Assembly: GCA_002364215.1 (NCBI GenBank)
Contig: DEXQ01000007.1
Span: 137,222 to 201,221 of the forward strand
DNA from: Aequorivita sp. UBA3180
GTDB lineage: Bacteria > Bacteroidota > Bacteroidia > Flavobacteriales > Flavobacteriaceae
Reading direction: 5' to 3'
Length of the DNA: 64,000 nt
The position numbers and the translations under genes are program-made. Positions 25,934 through 34,765 of the stretch are shown here, piece by piece. Position 1 is the first letter of the stretch. The number at the start of each line of letters is the position of its first letter. The notes under the pieces are model-generated. The model did not search any database. It was not told where the DNA came from and saw nothing but the letters and a program-made list of their open reading frames with translations.

Positions 25934-27430
25934 ATGGAAAATATAACTACAGCCAAGGAATTCAGAAAATTTAAATCTTTTGATTACTATAAAAATGAAA
26001 GGGAAACATATTATTTATTACCCTTTCGCTTTCACCAAATAAATTCAGAGAAAGAAGTAATTGTAAATGAGGTGGGGGATTTCATTCTGGTGCCAGTTGG
26101 GACGGCAGGACGAATAGCAACAAAAGAAATAAAATGGGAAGAAGACATATATGCTGATCTGGTAGCTAATTTTTTCATTTCTGAAAAACCGATTCCCGAT
26201 TTAATTGATGTTCTGGCAACGAGATATCGAACTAAAAAATCTTTTCTTGATGAATTTACCGCACTTCATATTTTTGTGATTTCTCTTCGGTGCAATCATT
26301 CTTGCCATTATTGCCAAGTTTCACGTGTATCAGAGAAAAGGGATGAGTTTGATATGTCTCTGGAAAATTTAAAAGCCGGAATTCATCATATGTTTTCCAC
26401 GCCATCCACTTCAATAACTATGGAATTTCAGGGAGGAGAACCCCTTTTGGCTTTTGAAAAAGTTAAATTTGGAATTGAGTATGCCCTTAAGCTAAATGAA
26501 CGTTATTCTAAAAATATTTCATTTGTTATATGCACCAATGCCACAGTTTTTTCTGAAGAAATATTACAGTTCTGTCTTAAGTATGATGTAATTATTTCTA
26601 CTTCGCTGGATGGACCCGAGTTTCTCCATAATGCCAATAGACCGAAGACGGGAACAAAGAGTTATGAACTGGTTATAGATGGTATTAATAAAGCAAGAAT
26701 GGTTTTAGGTGCAGACAAAGTATCTGCATTAATGACTACCACATCATTAAGCCTGGACTATCCAATAGAGATTATCAATAATTATATTGAGAATGGTTTC
26801 AACAGCATATTTTTAAGACCAATAAGTCCTTATGGTTTTGCACTAAAAAACAAACAAAAGAATACTTACCATACCAAGAAGTATTTAGAATTCTACAAAA
26901 AAGGGTTAGAATACATCATACAACTTAATAAAAACGGACAATTTTTAGTTGAAGATTACACCACGATTATTCTCAAAAAGATATTAACGCCATTCCCTGT
27001 AGGTTATGTAGATCTTCAGTCACCCGCAGGTATGATAAATAATGTAGTGGTATTTAATTACGATGGCCGTGTGTATGCTACAGATGAATCGCGCATGCTT
27101 GCGGAGAATAATGATTTTACATTTCAACTTGGGCATGTTAACGACACCTATCAGTCCCTTTTTTACGGGAAGAAAGCGAAATACTTTTCAAAGTTTTGGG
27201 CGAATGAGACGCTTGCCGGTTGTGCCGATTGTGGTTTACAGGTGTATTGCGGTGCCGACCCTGTGTTTCATTATGCATCACAGGGAGATTTGGAAGGATT
27301 TAGACCTACTTCAGATTTTTGTATAAAGAATATGGAAATTATCCGCCATATTTTTGATCTAATTGATAAAGATGGGAAAAATGTACTTCCCATATTTAAT
27401 TCCTGGGTAAACAATCGTCCTTTGAACTAA
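25934..27430 (+). CDS. hxsB: His-Xaa-Ser system radical SAM maturase HxsB
   Basis: A 498-residue radical SAM protein with an N-terminal extension of about 110 residues, the [4Fe-4S]-SAM motif CNHSCHYC (Cys120, Cys124, Cys127), the MEFQGGEPLL element, and a SPASM-like C-terminus with CADCGLQVYCGADP and a later Cys for auxiliary clusters. This layout is that of peptide-modifying maturases such as those for sactipeptides and ranthipeptides, and HxsB is the named family. The expected target is the His-x-Ser repeat of HxsA. The reaction type (thioether, C-C link, epimerisation or other) cannot be read from sequence; the repeat has no Cys, which argues against a thioether. Confidence 0.9.
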   Translation: MENITTAKEFRKFKSFDYYKNERETYYLLPFRFHQINSEKEVIVNEVGDFILVPVGTAGRIATKEIKWEEDIYADLVANFFISEKPIPDLIDVLATRYRTKKSFLDEFTALHIFVISLRCNHSCHYCQVSRVSEKRDEFDMSLENLKAGIHHMFSTPSTSITMEFQGGEPLLAFEKVKFGIEYALKLNERYSKNISFVICTNATVFSEEILQFCLKYDVIISTSLDGPEFLHNANRPKTGTKSYELVIDGINKARMVLGADKVSALMTTTSLSLDYPIEIINNYIENGFNSIFLRPISPYGFALKNKQKNTYHTKKYLEFYKKGLEYIIQLNKNGQFLVEDYTTIILKKILTPFPVGYVDLQSPAGMINNVVVFNYDGRVYATDESRMLAENNDFTFQLGHVNDTYQSLFYGKKAKYFSKFWANETLAGCADCGLQVYCGADPVFHYASQGDLEGFRPTSDFCIKNMEIIRHIFDLIDKDGKNVLPIFNSWVNNRPLN

Positions 27431-27435
27431 TTCTT

Positions 27436-28539
27436 ATGATTCAACTAAAAGCAAGAGGCGTACCCGTAAATATCTTCCAAGCTACTTTAGCAATTGTTAC
27501 TGGCAAGGAAAAGGGACAAGGAACAACAGCTTATGCAAGTCAAGAAAATGGAGATATTTTATTGACTACTGATATTTCTCGAAATGTCTCTCAAAGGATG
27601 GTCACGAATATTCCTTCTCTCGACCACTTGGAAGACGGCGATATTATATATATTACTACAAATGGCACTATAAATACGCTTTTTAGGACAAGTTCACCCC
27701 ACAATTCATTATTTATTACGGATAGATGCAATAGTAATTGTTTAATGTGTTCACAGCCTCCAAGAAATTCGGATGACTTGGACCATTTTTTCAAAATTAA
27801 TTCTGGTCTTATATCATTGATTCCAAAAAGTACTTCCGAACTGGGAATAACTGGAGGGGAACCCACTTTATTGGGAAGGCGATTTATTAGCTTGCTACAA
27901 CAGATTACGCTTGAATTGCCTGAAACGGATATTCACATACTAACTAACGGGCGAAGTTTTGCTTGGAAACAAATACCACAATCTCTAAGTCAAGTAAATA
28001 ACCACAGAATTGTTTATGGAATTCCTCTCTACTCAGATTTTTACCAGTTACATGATTATATAGTACAGTCAAAAGACGCTTTTAATCAAACAGTTTTGGG
28101 GTTTCATAATATGGCGAGAAACAATTTGAGACTGGAAATAAGAATTGTTCTGCATCAACAATCCTATAAACGTCTGCCAGATCTTGCCAAATTCATTTAT
28201 AGAAACTTACCGTTTGTAGAACATATCGCATTTATGGGCTTGGAATATACAGGATATACTATTAAAAATAATGAACTACTTTGGATAGAGCCCCGGGAGT
28301 ATGAAAATGAATTGGAGGAGGCAGTATTGTTTCTCGATAGTATGGATATGACGGTATCCATTTACAATTTGCCACTTTGTCTATTGAAGCGATCCCTGTG
28401 GAAATTTACACGAAAATCCATATCAGATTGGAAACAAAAATATTTGGATGAATGCGCGGACTGCATTTTATTGGACCAATGTGGAGGATTATTCGATACG
28501 TCCAAAAGGCATAGTCGCTATATTAAGGCCATACACTAA
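27436..28539 (+). CDS. hxsC: His-Xaa-Ser system radical SAM protein HxsC
   Basis: A 367-residue second radical SAM protein. It has an N-terminal domain of about 90 residues, the cluster motif CNSNCLMC (Cys98, Cys102, Cys105), the LGITGGEPTLL element, and a short C-terminal Cys cluster (ECADCILLDQCGG) that could hold an auxiliary cluster. This is the HxsC layout. Two radical SAM enzymes acting on one precursor suggest a two-step modification. It begins five bases after hxsB and is followed 23 bp later by the SGNH-propeller gene, so the hxs genes continue into the modifying-enzyme genes without a promoter or terminator between them. Confidence 0.9.
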   Translation: MIQLKARGVPVNIFQATLAIVTGKEKGQGTTAYASQENGDILLTTDISRNVSQRMVTNIPSLDHLEDGDIIYITTNGTINTLFRTSSPHNSLFITDRCNSNCLMCSQPPRNSDDLDHFFKINSGLISLIPKSTSELGITGGEPTLLGRRFISLLQQITLELPETDIHILTNGRSFAWKQIPQSLSQVNNHRIVYGIPLYSDFYQLHDYIVQSKDAFNQTVLGFHNMARNNLRLEIRIVLHQQSYKRLPDLAKFIYRNLPFVEHIAFMGLEYTGYTIKNNELLWIEPREYENELEEAVLFLDSMDMTVSIYNLPLCLLKRSLWKFTRKSISDWKQKYLDECADCILLDQCGGLFDTSKRHSRYIKAIH

Positions 28540-28562
28540 AGAAATTTAAGGTATAAATTAGT

Positions 28563-30587
28563 ATGCAAATAAATACCCTTATTAAAACTACGAAAAGAAT
28601 CAATTTGTTATTGTTGGTTCTATTGCTGATTAACCCTGTTATTATATATCTCTTAGTTAATAGTATTTGGCTTAGCTTTTTATTGCCGTTTGTCCTTATC
28701 GTGTGCTCTATTCTTTTGGCGGAAAGCCATAAATTAAAGTCTTTATATATAGTATGGTTTAACGTTTTATTGGTGACTTCCTTCTTTTTACACGCTGAGG
28801 CTGTTTTTACTTATAGATTTCCAGAATACATTATTGAAGATCTATATTCTTTAAAGAAAAATTATTATTTCAATCAGCCATATTTAAATAAGACGTTCCA
28901 AGATAAAGAGTATTTAGTCCAATACAAAACAAATGCGCAGGGATTTAGAATTGGTCTTGAGGATGATCCCGATGTAACCGTCGAAAATGCCGATTGGCTC
29001 TTTATTGGTGACTCCTACACACAAGGCGCTCAAGTAGAATACGAAGAACTTTACACCAGCAGATTAAATGAAAATTATCCGGATAAAATAATTATTAATG
29101 CCGGGATTAGTGGTTTGGGAATTGTTGATGAGTATTATTATTACATTTCTGAGGGCAAAAATTTGAAAGCCAATAAGGTCTTTCTTCAAATCTGTAACTT
29201 TAATGATTTCATGCATGTAAGTAAAAGATCCAGTGGGTTTTCTGATTATTTGATGCATTACTCCAATTTCGCCCGGTATCTGTTGTACGGATTTAAATAT
29301 GCTAATCCCGCTGAACTTCCGCTGGGTCGATGGACTGAGCCTTTTTATCCCGATGAAAAATCAAATAGAAAATATAATATTTTTTATAAAGAAACTTCAG
29401 ATGAAAAAGAAAGGGATATAGCCAATTTTGAGATATATCTTAAAAAATTTGCCGAAGCAGTGAGAGCCAATGGAGCAGAGTTAATTATAATTCAAATTCC
29501 CACGAAAGAACAAATTCATTTTAAATATTTAAATGAGGTAGTGGATAATTTTCATATTGACATTAAGAAGCTCGATATGCATTTGCCTAATAATTTATTG
29601 GCAAATATGTGTGCGACTAATGCCATTAACCATATTGATTTGTTAGAGGAATTTTCAAACAACGATCAATCCCTATTTTTCGACTTTGATGAGCATTTAA
29701 ATATTTTGGGGCATATACAAATTGCAGAAAGTATAGCGAAAGCTATCCCAGAGAATGAGAAAAAAAGTAAGCCTGAAATTCTGAGTAGGTTAAATATAGG
29801 TGATAGATATCCGGTTTTCTCAAGGGAAGACGGTAATATATTGACTTTTCAATCATGGAGAGACGGCAATATGGAATTATTTGTATCTGATAGTCTATTG
29901 AAAGAAATGAAAAGATTGACATGGAACAAAATTGATGAGATTCATCCTTGGCCATCACCAGACGGAAATATGATTGTTTTTACTGAAGGCGATCAGTCCC
30001 TCAATAGAACAAAAGTGGCCCTTATGGATATAAATGGCCGAGAAAGATTATATCTAACATCAGAAAAGAACACCTATGGAGCTATTCCTTCCTTTGATTG
30101 GAGCGGAAATAAAATAGCTTATGCAGAATGGCTGGACATTGATAATAAATTGACAAACCCCTATCTTGTTATTTATGATCTTTCTACTAAGGAAAAAACA
30201 CAAATTACTTCTGACAAATTTGAAAGCTGGAGACCCATATTTTCACCTGATAATGAAAGGGTGTACTATATAGCGAAAAACAAAAGCAACGTGTTTGATA
30301 TTTATGAATATTCCATTTCAAATGAAACAACTAGGAATCTAACGCAATCCAATTATGATGAATGGGATCCAGCAGTATCAAAGGATGGAAAAAGACTTGT
30401 ATACGCAGGGAAAAAAAATGGTAACTGGGACCTTTTTATGATTGATCTTGATTCAGGAAAGAAAATTCAATTAACCGATAGTAAAGGAGACGAATGGGAT
30501 CCCAGCTTCTCAAATGATGGAGTTTATTTGTACTATGCTGCGATTTATGGCTTAAGAAATGGAATTTTTCGTATCCCAATAAATTAG
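28563..30587 (+). CDS. Membrane-anchored SGNH hydrolase-like protein fused to a TolB-type beta-propeller
   Basis: A 674-residue fusion. Residues 1-85 contain three hydrophobic helices. Residues about 120-395 form an SGNH/GDSL hydrolase-like domain with WLFIGDSYTQG (nucleophile Ser151) and a late DFDEHLNILGH block with the Asp/His pair. Residues about 410-674 are PD40/TolB-like blades (DGNMIVFTEGD, WRPIFSPDNERVYYIAK, EWDPSFSNDG). The domain order and the MBOAT gene directly after it recall AlgX/DltD-type partners, in which an SGNH protein moves or removes acyl groups outside the membrane. The propeller may bind the acceptor. The substrate is unknown. Confidence 0.75.
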   Translation: MQINTLIKTTKRINLLLLVLLLINPVIIYLLVNSIWLSFLLPFVLIVCSILLAESHKLKSLYIVWFNVLLVTSFFLHAEAVFTYRFPEYIIEDLYSLKKNYYFNQPYLNKTFQDKEYLVQYKTNAQGFRIGLEDDPDVTVENADWLFIGDSYTQGAQVEYEELYTSRLNENYPDKIIINAGISGLGIVDEYYYYISEGKNLKANKVFLQICNFNDFMHVSKRSSGFSDYLMHYSNFARYLLYGFKYANPAELPLGRWTEPFYPDEKSNRKYNIFYKETSDEKERDIANFEIYLKKFAEAVRANGAELIIIQIPTKEQIHFKYLNEVVDNFHIDIKKLDMHLPNNLLANMCATNAINHIDLLEEFSNNDQSLFFDFDEHLNILGHIQIAESIAKAIPENEKKSKPEILSRLNIGDRYPVFSREDGNILTFQSWRDGNMELFVSDSLLKEMKRLTWNKIDEIHPWPSPDGNMIVFTEGDQSLNRTKVALMDINGRERLYLTSEKNTYGAIPSFDWSGNKIAYAEWLDIDNKLTNPYLVIYDLSTKEKTQITSDKFESWRPIFSPDNERVYYIAKNKSNVFDIYEYSISNETTRNLTQSNYDEWDPAVSKDGKRLVYAGKKNGNWDLFMIDLDSGKKIQLTDSKGDEWDPSFSNDGVYLYYAAIYGLRNGIFRIPIN

Positions 30588-30593
30588 AATCAG

Positions 30594-32012
30594 ATGCCGT
30601 TCAACTCTCTGATATTTATTGGGTTCTTTACATTCTTTGTAATAGTATATTATTCAGTAGGGACTACGAATAGAAAAAATATTATTGCATTGGCGGGGAG
30701 TTATATATTCTATGCATATGCAGGAATTTCGAGTATTCTATATTTATTGCTTATTACAATTATAACTTATAGTACAGTTCGAGCACTTAAAAAAAATAAA
30801 GTAAATAAAGCTTTCTTTCCAGTTTCAATTATCAGCATTATTCTTTTACTTATATCTTCTAAATATTTAAATGATATAATTTTACAAATTGTTAATATAG
30901 ACCGGGCTAATTTTTATTCTGATTCTTTACTATTTACAGTTGGCATTTCCTTTTACTCGTTACAGGCAATAAGTTTAATAGTGGAGGTTGCCAAGAACAG
31001 ATATTCAGACCATTTTACCTTTAGAAAAACAGCCTTATTTATAAGCTTTTTTCCTCAATCTTTGGCTGGCCCCATCCATCGTCCCCAAGAGCTAATGCCA
31101 CAATTCCTTAAACCCAAACAATTTAACGCGGAAAATATAGTCGTTGGTTTAAAAACCTTATTATTTGGTTTTTTCATAAAGCTTATAGTGGCTGATAAAA
31201 TTGCTTTAGTAATATTGCCTGTGTTTGAGAAATGGATAGAAGCAGATGGGGTAAGCTTAATTATTGCAATATTGTTTTATTCCCTACAGATCTACTTTGA
31301 TTTTTGGGGTTATTCACTTATTGCTATTGGTTTAGGAAGAATACTTGGATTCAATATTAAAATCAATTTTAATCATCCTTATGCAGCAACATCATTTAAA
31401 GAGTTTTGGCATAGATGGCATATTTCTTTATCCGAATGGATGCGCGATTATATTTACATACCTCTTGGTGGAAGGGAGAAAGGCTATGGATATTTCCTTA
31501 TAGCCGTGTTAGTGACCTTTCTTATAAGCGGAATTTGGCATGGACTAACATTTAATTTTATTTTATGGGGCATTTTACATGCCATACTTTACCTTCTAGA
31601 AGACATTAAAAGGAGGTATACAAAAAATATTTTTTTATCGGATATTATTCTTTTCCGGCTCGCCAAACAAGTTTTTTTCTTTGTTTTAATTTCATTTACT
31701 TGGTTACTTTTTCGAACGGAAAATATAAATGACTTATTCGGAATTATAGGTAAAATTTTTATTCATATGGAAAGCTGGTCATTTGAAACTAGTAATACTT
31801 ATTATTTGACTGATGTTAATATATATTACATTCTGATTGCGCTGCTTACCTTTTCGCTATCACATACTAAATTTGTAGAAAGAAAAATAAATAATATTCC
31901 AACCCTTCGATGGCAACGGGTAACTGATTCTGTATTTATATGTTTTTGCTTGATTTCGATAATTCTATTAGGAGATATTGGAAGCCAGGAATTTTTATAT
32001 TTTAAATTTTAG
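30594..32012 (+). CDS. MBOAT family O-acyltransferase (AlgI/DltB-like)
   Basis: A 472-residue polytopic membrane protein with ten or more hydrophobic helices. The family motif FWHRWHISLSEWMRDYIYIPLGG is at about residues 268-290, and the catalytic His lies in SGIWHGLTFNFILWG near 305-320. MBOAT enzymes of this branch (AlgI, DltB, PatA-type) pass acyl groups across the membrane onto cell-surface polymers or peptidoglycan, usually with an SGNH/DltD-like partner, here encoded immediately upstream with a 6-bp gap. The acyl donor and acceptor are not evident. Confidence 0.88.
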   Translation: MPFNSLIFIGFFTFFVIVYYSVGTTNRKNIIALAGSYIFYAYAGISSILYLLLITIITYSTVRALKKNKVNKAFFPVSIISIILLLISSKYLNDIILQIVNIDRANFYSDSLLFTVGISFYSLQAISLIVEVAKNRYSDHFTFRKTALFISFFPQSLAGPIHRPQELMPQFLKPKQFNAENIVVGLKTLLFGFFIKLIVADKIALVILPVFEKWIEADGVSLIIAILFYSLQIYFDFWGYSLIAIGLGRILGFNIKINFNHPYAATSFKEFWHRWHISLSEWMRDYIYIPLGGREKGYGYFLIAVLVTFLISGIWHGLTFNFILWGILHAILYLLEDIKRRYTKNIFLSDIILFRLAKQVFFFVLISFTWLLFRTENINDLFGIIGKIFIHMESWSFETSNTYYLTDVNIYYILIALLTFSLSHTKFVERKINNIPTLRWQRVTDSVFICFCLISIILLGDIGSQEFLYFKF

Positions 32013-32023
32013 CTTTGTATTAG

Positions 32024-33850
32024 ATGAAAAATATTCTTGGAATTTCTGCCTTTTATCACGATTCAGCGGCATGCATTATAATTAGCGGGGAAATAGTCGC
32101 CTGTGCCCAAGAAGAGCGATTCAATAGATGTAAAAATACTTCCGAATTTCCTGAAAATGCCATCAAATATTGTTTGGAAGAAGCTGGTTTAGTTTTAAAT
32201 GACCTAGACGCAGTAGTTTTTTATGACAAACCTTTTTTAAAATTTGAACGATTATTACAAACATATTATTCTTTTGCACCCAAAGGACTTTCTTCTTTTC
32301 TGAAATCAATTCCCATCTGGTTGGATGAAAAATTATTTTTAAAAAACAAGATTCGCAAGGGTTTGAAAAAAATAGACAATTACGATAGCAAAAAGATGAC
32401 CTTGCTTTTTTCGGGACACCATCTCTCACATGCCGCAAGTTCCTTTTATCCTTCACCTTTTAAGACAGCTGCTATTCTTACTATAGATGGGGTAGGGGAA
32501 TGGAGTACTTCTACAATGTCAATAGGATCAGAAAATAAAATTAAAGTTATTAAGGAAATGCACTTCCCACACTCTGTAGGTTTATTGTATAGTGCATTTA
32601 CTTACTATCTCGGCTTCAAGGTCAATTCTGATGAATACAAAATAATGGGACTTGCCCCTTTTGGTGATATTTCAAGTAACACCACACAAGATTATATTTC
32701 AAAAATCAAATCTGAAATAGTGTCAATTAAAAATGATGGTTCTATTTGGTTGAATCAGGATTATTTTGAATACACCACGGGATTGAAGATGATAAAAATA
32801 CGGAAGTGGGAAAGATTGTTTGATCTAAACAAAAGATCCCAGGGAACTACACTCAATCAACAACATTGCAATATTGCTCTAGCCATTCAACAAGTTACGG
32901 AAGAGATTGTAATCAAAATGGCTATTGAAATTAAAAAACTAACCCAACTCGACAATCTATGTTTGGCCGGTGGTGTTGCCCTTAATTGTAAAATAAATAC
33001 AAAGCTCCTCGAACTGGATATTTTTAAAGAAATATATATTCAACCTGCAGCAGGTGATGCTGGGGGCGCTTTGGGTGCTGCCCTTGCCGTTTTTTATATG
33101 TATTATAATAATGCCAGAAATCTTAATATTGAGGAAGACCCTATGAAGGGAACTTATCTGGGGCCAAAATTTGGTGATAAGGATATCATGAAACTTAATC
33201 GAGCCGAAAAAACTGTTTTTAAACGGTACGATGATGTTACGGTTTTAATTAAACAAATTGCTCTGGAAATTAGTAAGGGTAAAATTGTTGGTTGGTATCA
33301 AGCTAGAATGGAATTTGGGCCACGTGCCTTGGGAAATAGAAGTATTTTGGCCGATCCCCGTCATCCTCAAATGCAAAAGATGGTGAATGAAAAAGTTAAA
33401 TTTCGAGAAGGATTTAGGCCATTTGCACCTTCTGTGGTCTATGAAGAAGCGACACAATATTTTCAACTTAAAGAGGAATCACCGTATATGCTATTTGCGC
33501 CCAAAATAAAAAGTAATTTACGAAATGAATTACCAGAAAACTTTGCTTCTCTTTCAATGCAGGAACGACTTGAGTATCAAAAAAGTCAATTACCCGCGAT
33601 TACGCACTTAGATTTTAGCTCAAGAGTGCAAACGGTGACTAAGCAATCCAATCCTAACTTTTGGGCTCTTCTTATGGAATTTAAAAATATTACCGGCTAC
33701 CCGATTTTGCTAAATACAAGCTTTAATGTACGAGATGAGCCTATTGTTTGTACGCCCTCGGATGCCTACAATTGCTTTATGGAAACTGATATTGATTTGC
33801 TCGTAATTAATAATTACCTTTATTTTAAAACCGAACAGGTTAAAAGCTAA
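32024..33850 (+). CDS. NodU/CmcH-type carbamoyltransferase
   Basis: A 608-residue cytosolic enzyme. The N-terminal ASKHA-fold domain begins MKNILGISAFYHDSAACII and has GHHLSHAASSFYPS, which binds carbamoyl phosphate and the metal, and CLAGGVALNCKINTKLL. The C-terminal carbamoyltransferase domain has FGPRALGNRSILADPR and REGFRPFAPSV. Enzymes of this family (NodU, CmcH, TobZ, SxtI) make carbamoyl-adenylate and transfer the group to a hydroxyl of a sugar or small molecule. It lies 11 bp after the MBOAT gene and before the DUF5989 and SxtJ-like genes, an arrangement resembling sxtIJK of saxitoxin clusters. The acceptor here is unknown. Confidence 0.9.
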   Translation: MKNILGISAFYHDSAACIIISGEIVACAQEERFNRCKNTSEFPENAIKYCLEEAGLVLNDLDAVVFYDKPFLKFERLLQTYYSFAPKGLSSFLKSIPIWLDEKLFLKNKIRKGLKKIDNYDSKKMTLLFSGHHLSHAASSFYPSPFKTAAILTIDGVGEWSTSTMSIGSENKIKVIKEMHFPHSVGLLYSAFTYYLGFKVNSDEYKIMGLAPFGDISSNTTQDYISKIKSEIVSIKNDGSIWLNQDYFEYTTGLKMIKIRKWERLFDLNKRSQGTTLNQQHCNIALAIQQVTEEIVIKMAIEIKKLTQLDNLCLAGGVALNCKINTKLLELDIFKEIYIQPAAGDAGGALGAALAVFYMYYNNARNLNIEEDPMKGTYLGPKFGDKDIMKLNRAEKTVFKRYDDVTVLIKQIALEISKGKIVGWYQARMEFGPRALGNRSILADPRHPQMQKMVNEKVKFREGFRPFAPSVVYEEATQYFQLKEESPYMLFAPKIKSNLRNELPENFASLSMQERLEYQKSQLPAITHLDFSSRVQTVTKQSNPNFWALLMEFKNITGYPILLNTSFNVRDEPIVCTPSDAYNCFMETDIDLLVINNYLYFKTEQVKS

Positions 33851-33884
33851 CTATGTACTTATTGAGCAATTTAAATTATTTATA

Positions 33885-34034
33885 ATGGAATTTGCGAAGG
33901 ATATGTTTTTGTTTATTAAAGAGAGAAAAAAATATTGGTTGGTTCCTTTAATAATTGTTTTGCTCATATTAGGGGTATTAATTGTATTTGGCGGAAATAG
34001 TGCTTTTGCTCCATACATTTATTCATTATTTTAA
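33885..34034 (+). CDS. DUF5989 family (SxtK-like) small membrane protein, 49 aa
   Basis: A 49-residue protein: MEFAKDMFLFIKERKKYWLVP, then one membrane helix of about 20 residues and a short tail (GGNSAFAPYIYSLF). This matches DUF5989, a tiny protein encoded beside NodU-type carbamoyltransferases and SxtJ-like proteins, as here. Its TAA is directly followed by the ATG of the SxtJ-like gene, indicating coupled translation. It is probably an anchor or partner for the carbamoyltransferase at the membrane. Function unproven. Confidence 0.8.
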   Translation: MEFAKDMFLFIKERKKYWLVPLIIVLLILGVLIVFGGNSAFAPYIYSLF

Positions 34035-34406
34035 ATGAGAGTTAATAACTACAGGAACCCTCTTGAAGCAGTTGTAGCGGTTATCATTTTGATTCTCCTC
34101 ATCTATTTTAATGTTAGATGGAATTGGTTAATAATAGCGGTTATTGGGATTGGAGTATTGAGTATAACTTTTAAAGACATTGCCAAAGGAATTGATTTTT
34201 TATGGTTCAAAATAGTTTGGCTTTTGGGGAAAATTATACCAAATATAGTTTTAACTATTGTATTCTATTTATTGCTTACTCCTTTGGCATTATTATCTAG
34301 AATATTCAGTAAGAATAATCCGTTAAAATTAAAGAATCAATATGATAGCCTATTTGTAAGAAATAATGAACAAATTGATAAATCCTACTTTGAAAAACTT
34401 TGGTAA
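34035..34406 (+). CDS. SxtJ-family membrane protein
   Basis: A 123-residue protein with four hydrophobic segments (AVVAVIILILLIYF, WLIIAVIGIGVLS, FLWFKIVWLLGKI, ILTIVFYLLLTPLALL), a basic linker after the last helix, and a hydrophilic end. It fits the SxtJ family: small membrane proteins of unknown function next to carbamoyltransferases and DUF5989. It abuts the DUF5989 stop codon and is the last gene of the operon, with a terminator hairpin 17 bp later. The recurring trio suggests a membrane-bound complex using the carbamoyl group. Confidence 0.75.
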   Translation: MRVNNYRNPLEAVVAVIILILLIYFNVRWNWLIIAVIGIGVLSITFKDIAKGIDFLWFKIVWLLGKIIPNIVLTIVFYLLLTPLALLSRIFSKNNPLKLKNQYDSLFVRNNEQIDKSYFEKLW

Positions 34407-34422
34407 ATTTTGATAAACAATA

Positions 34423-34465
34423 GGAAGGAACAATATATGTTCTTTTATTAATACCTTCCCTTTTT
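34423..34465 (+). terminator. Intrinsic terminator of the hxs operon
   Basis: GGAAGG (34423-34428) pairs with CCTTCC (34454-34459), with AACA..TGTT inside the loop, followed by CTTTTT. It closes the nine-gene operon. A second weaker hairpin (AGCGC/GTGCT) lies near 34507-34533. Confidence 0.7.
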
Positions 34466-34584
34466 CTGAAATTATCACATATTCCCTCGGTAGTATATTT
34501 AATAAAGCGCACTTTTGGAAGCGTGCTATTTTATTGTTGAATTTGGAAATCCCTTACCTGGCTTTTGAAACCGAGGAAATATAT

Positions 34585-34665
34585 TATTTTTGGTATTCTC
34601 CCCGGTTAATTAAGTTCCCATTACGGTTTTCCGTAATAAATTAATGATGTATTGACATACATTTG
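34585..34665 (+). promoter_or_regulatory. Palindrome promoter module F (DUF262 gene)
   Basis: TATTTTTG (34585-34592), TATTCTCCCC, perfect palindrome 34621-34636, 21 bp, -7 box TACATTTG (34658-34665). The leader to ATG 34766 is 100 nt. The rest of the 359-bp gap holds the hxs terminator only. Confidence 0.8.
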
Positions 34666-34765
34666 AATATATAAAAAACTAATTGCGCAAATATACGATA
34701 TATGTACAATAGGCAGGTAATTTATACACATATTGACATCATTATAAAAACATCAAGAATAAAAT

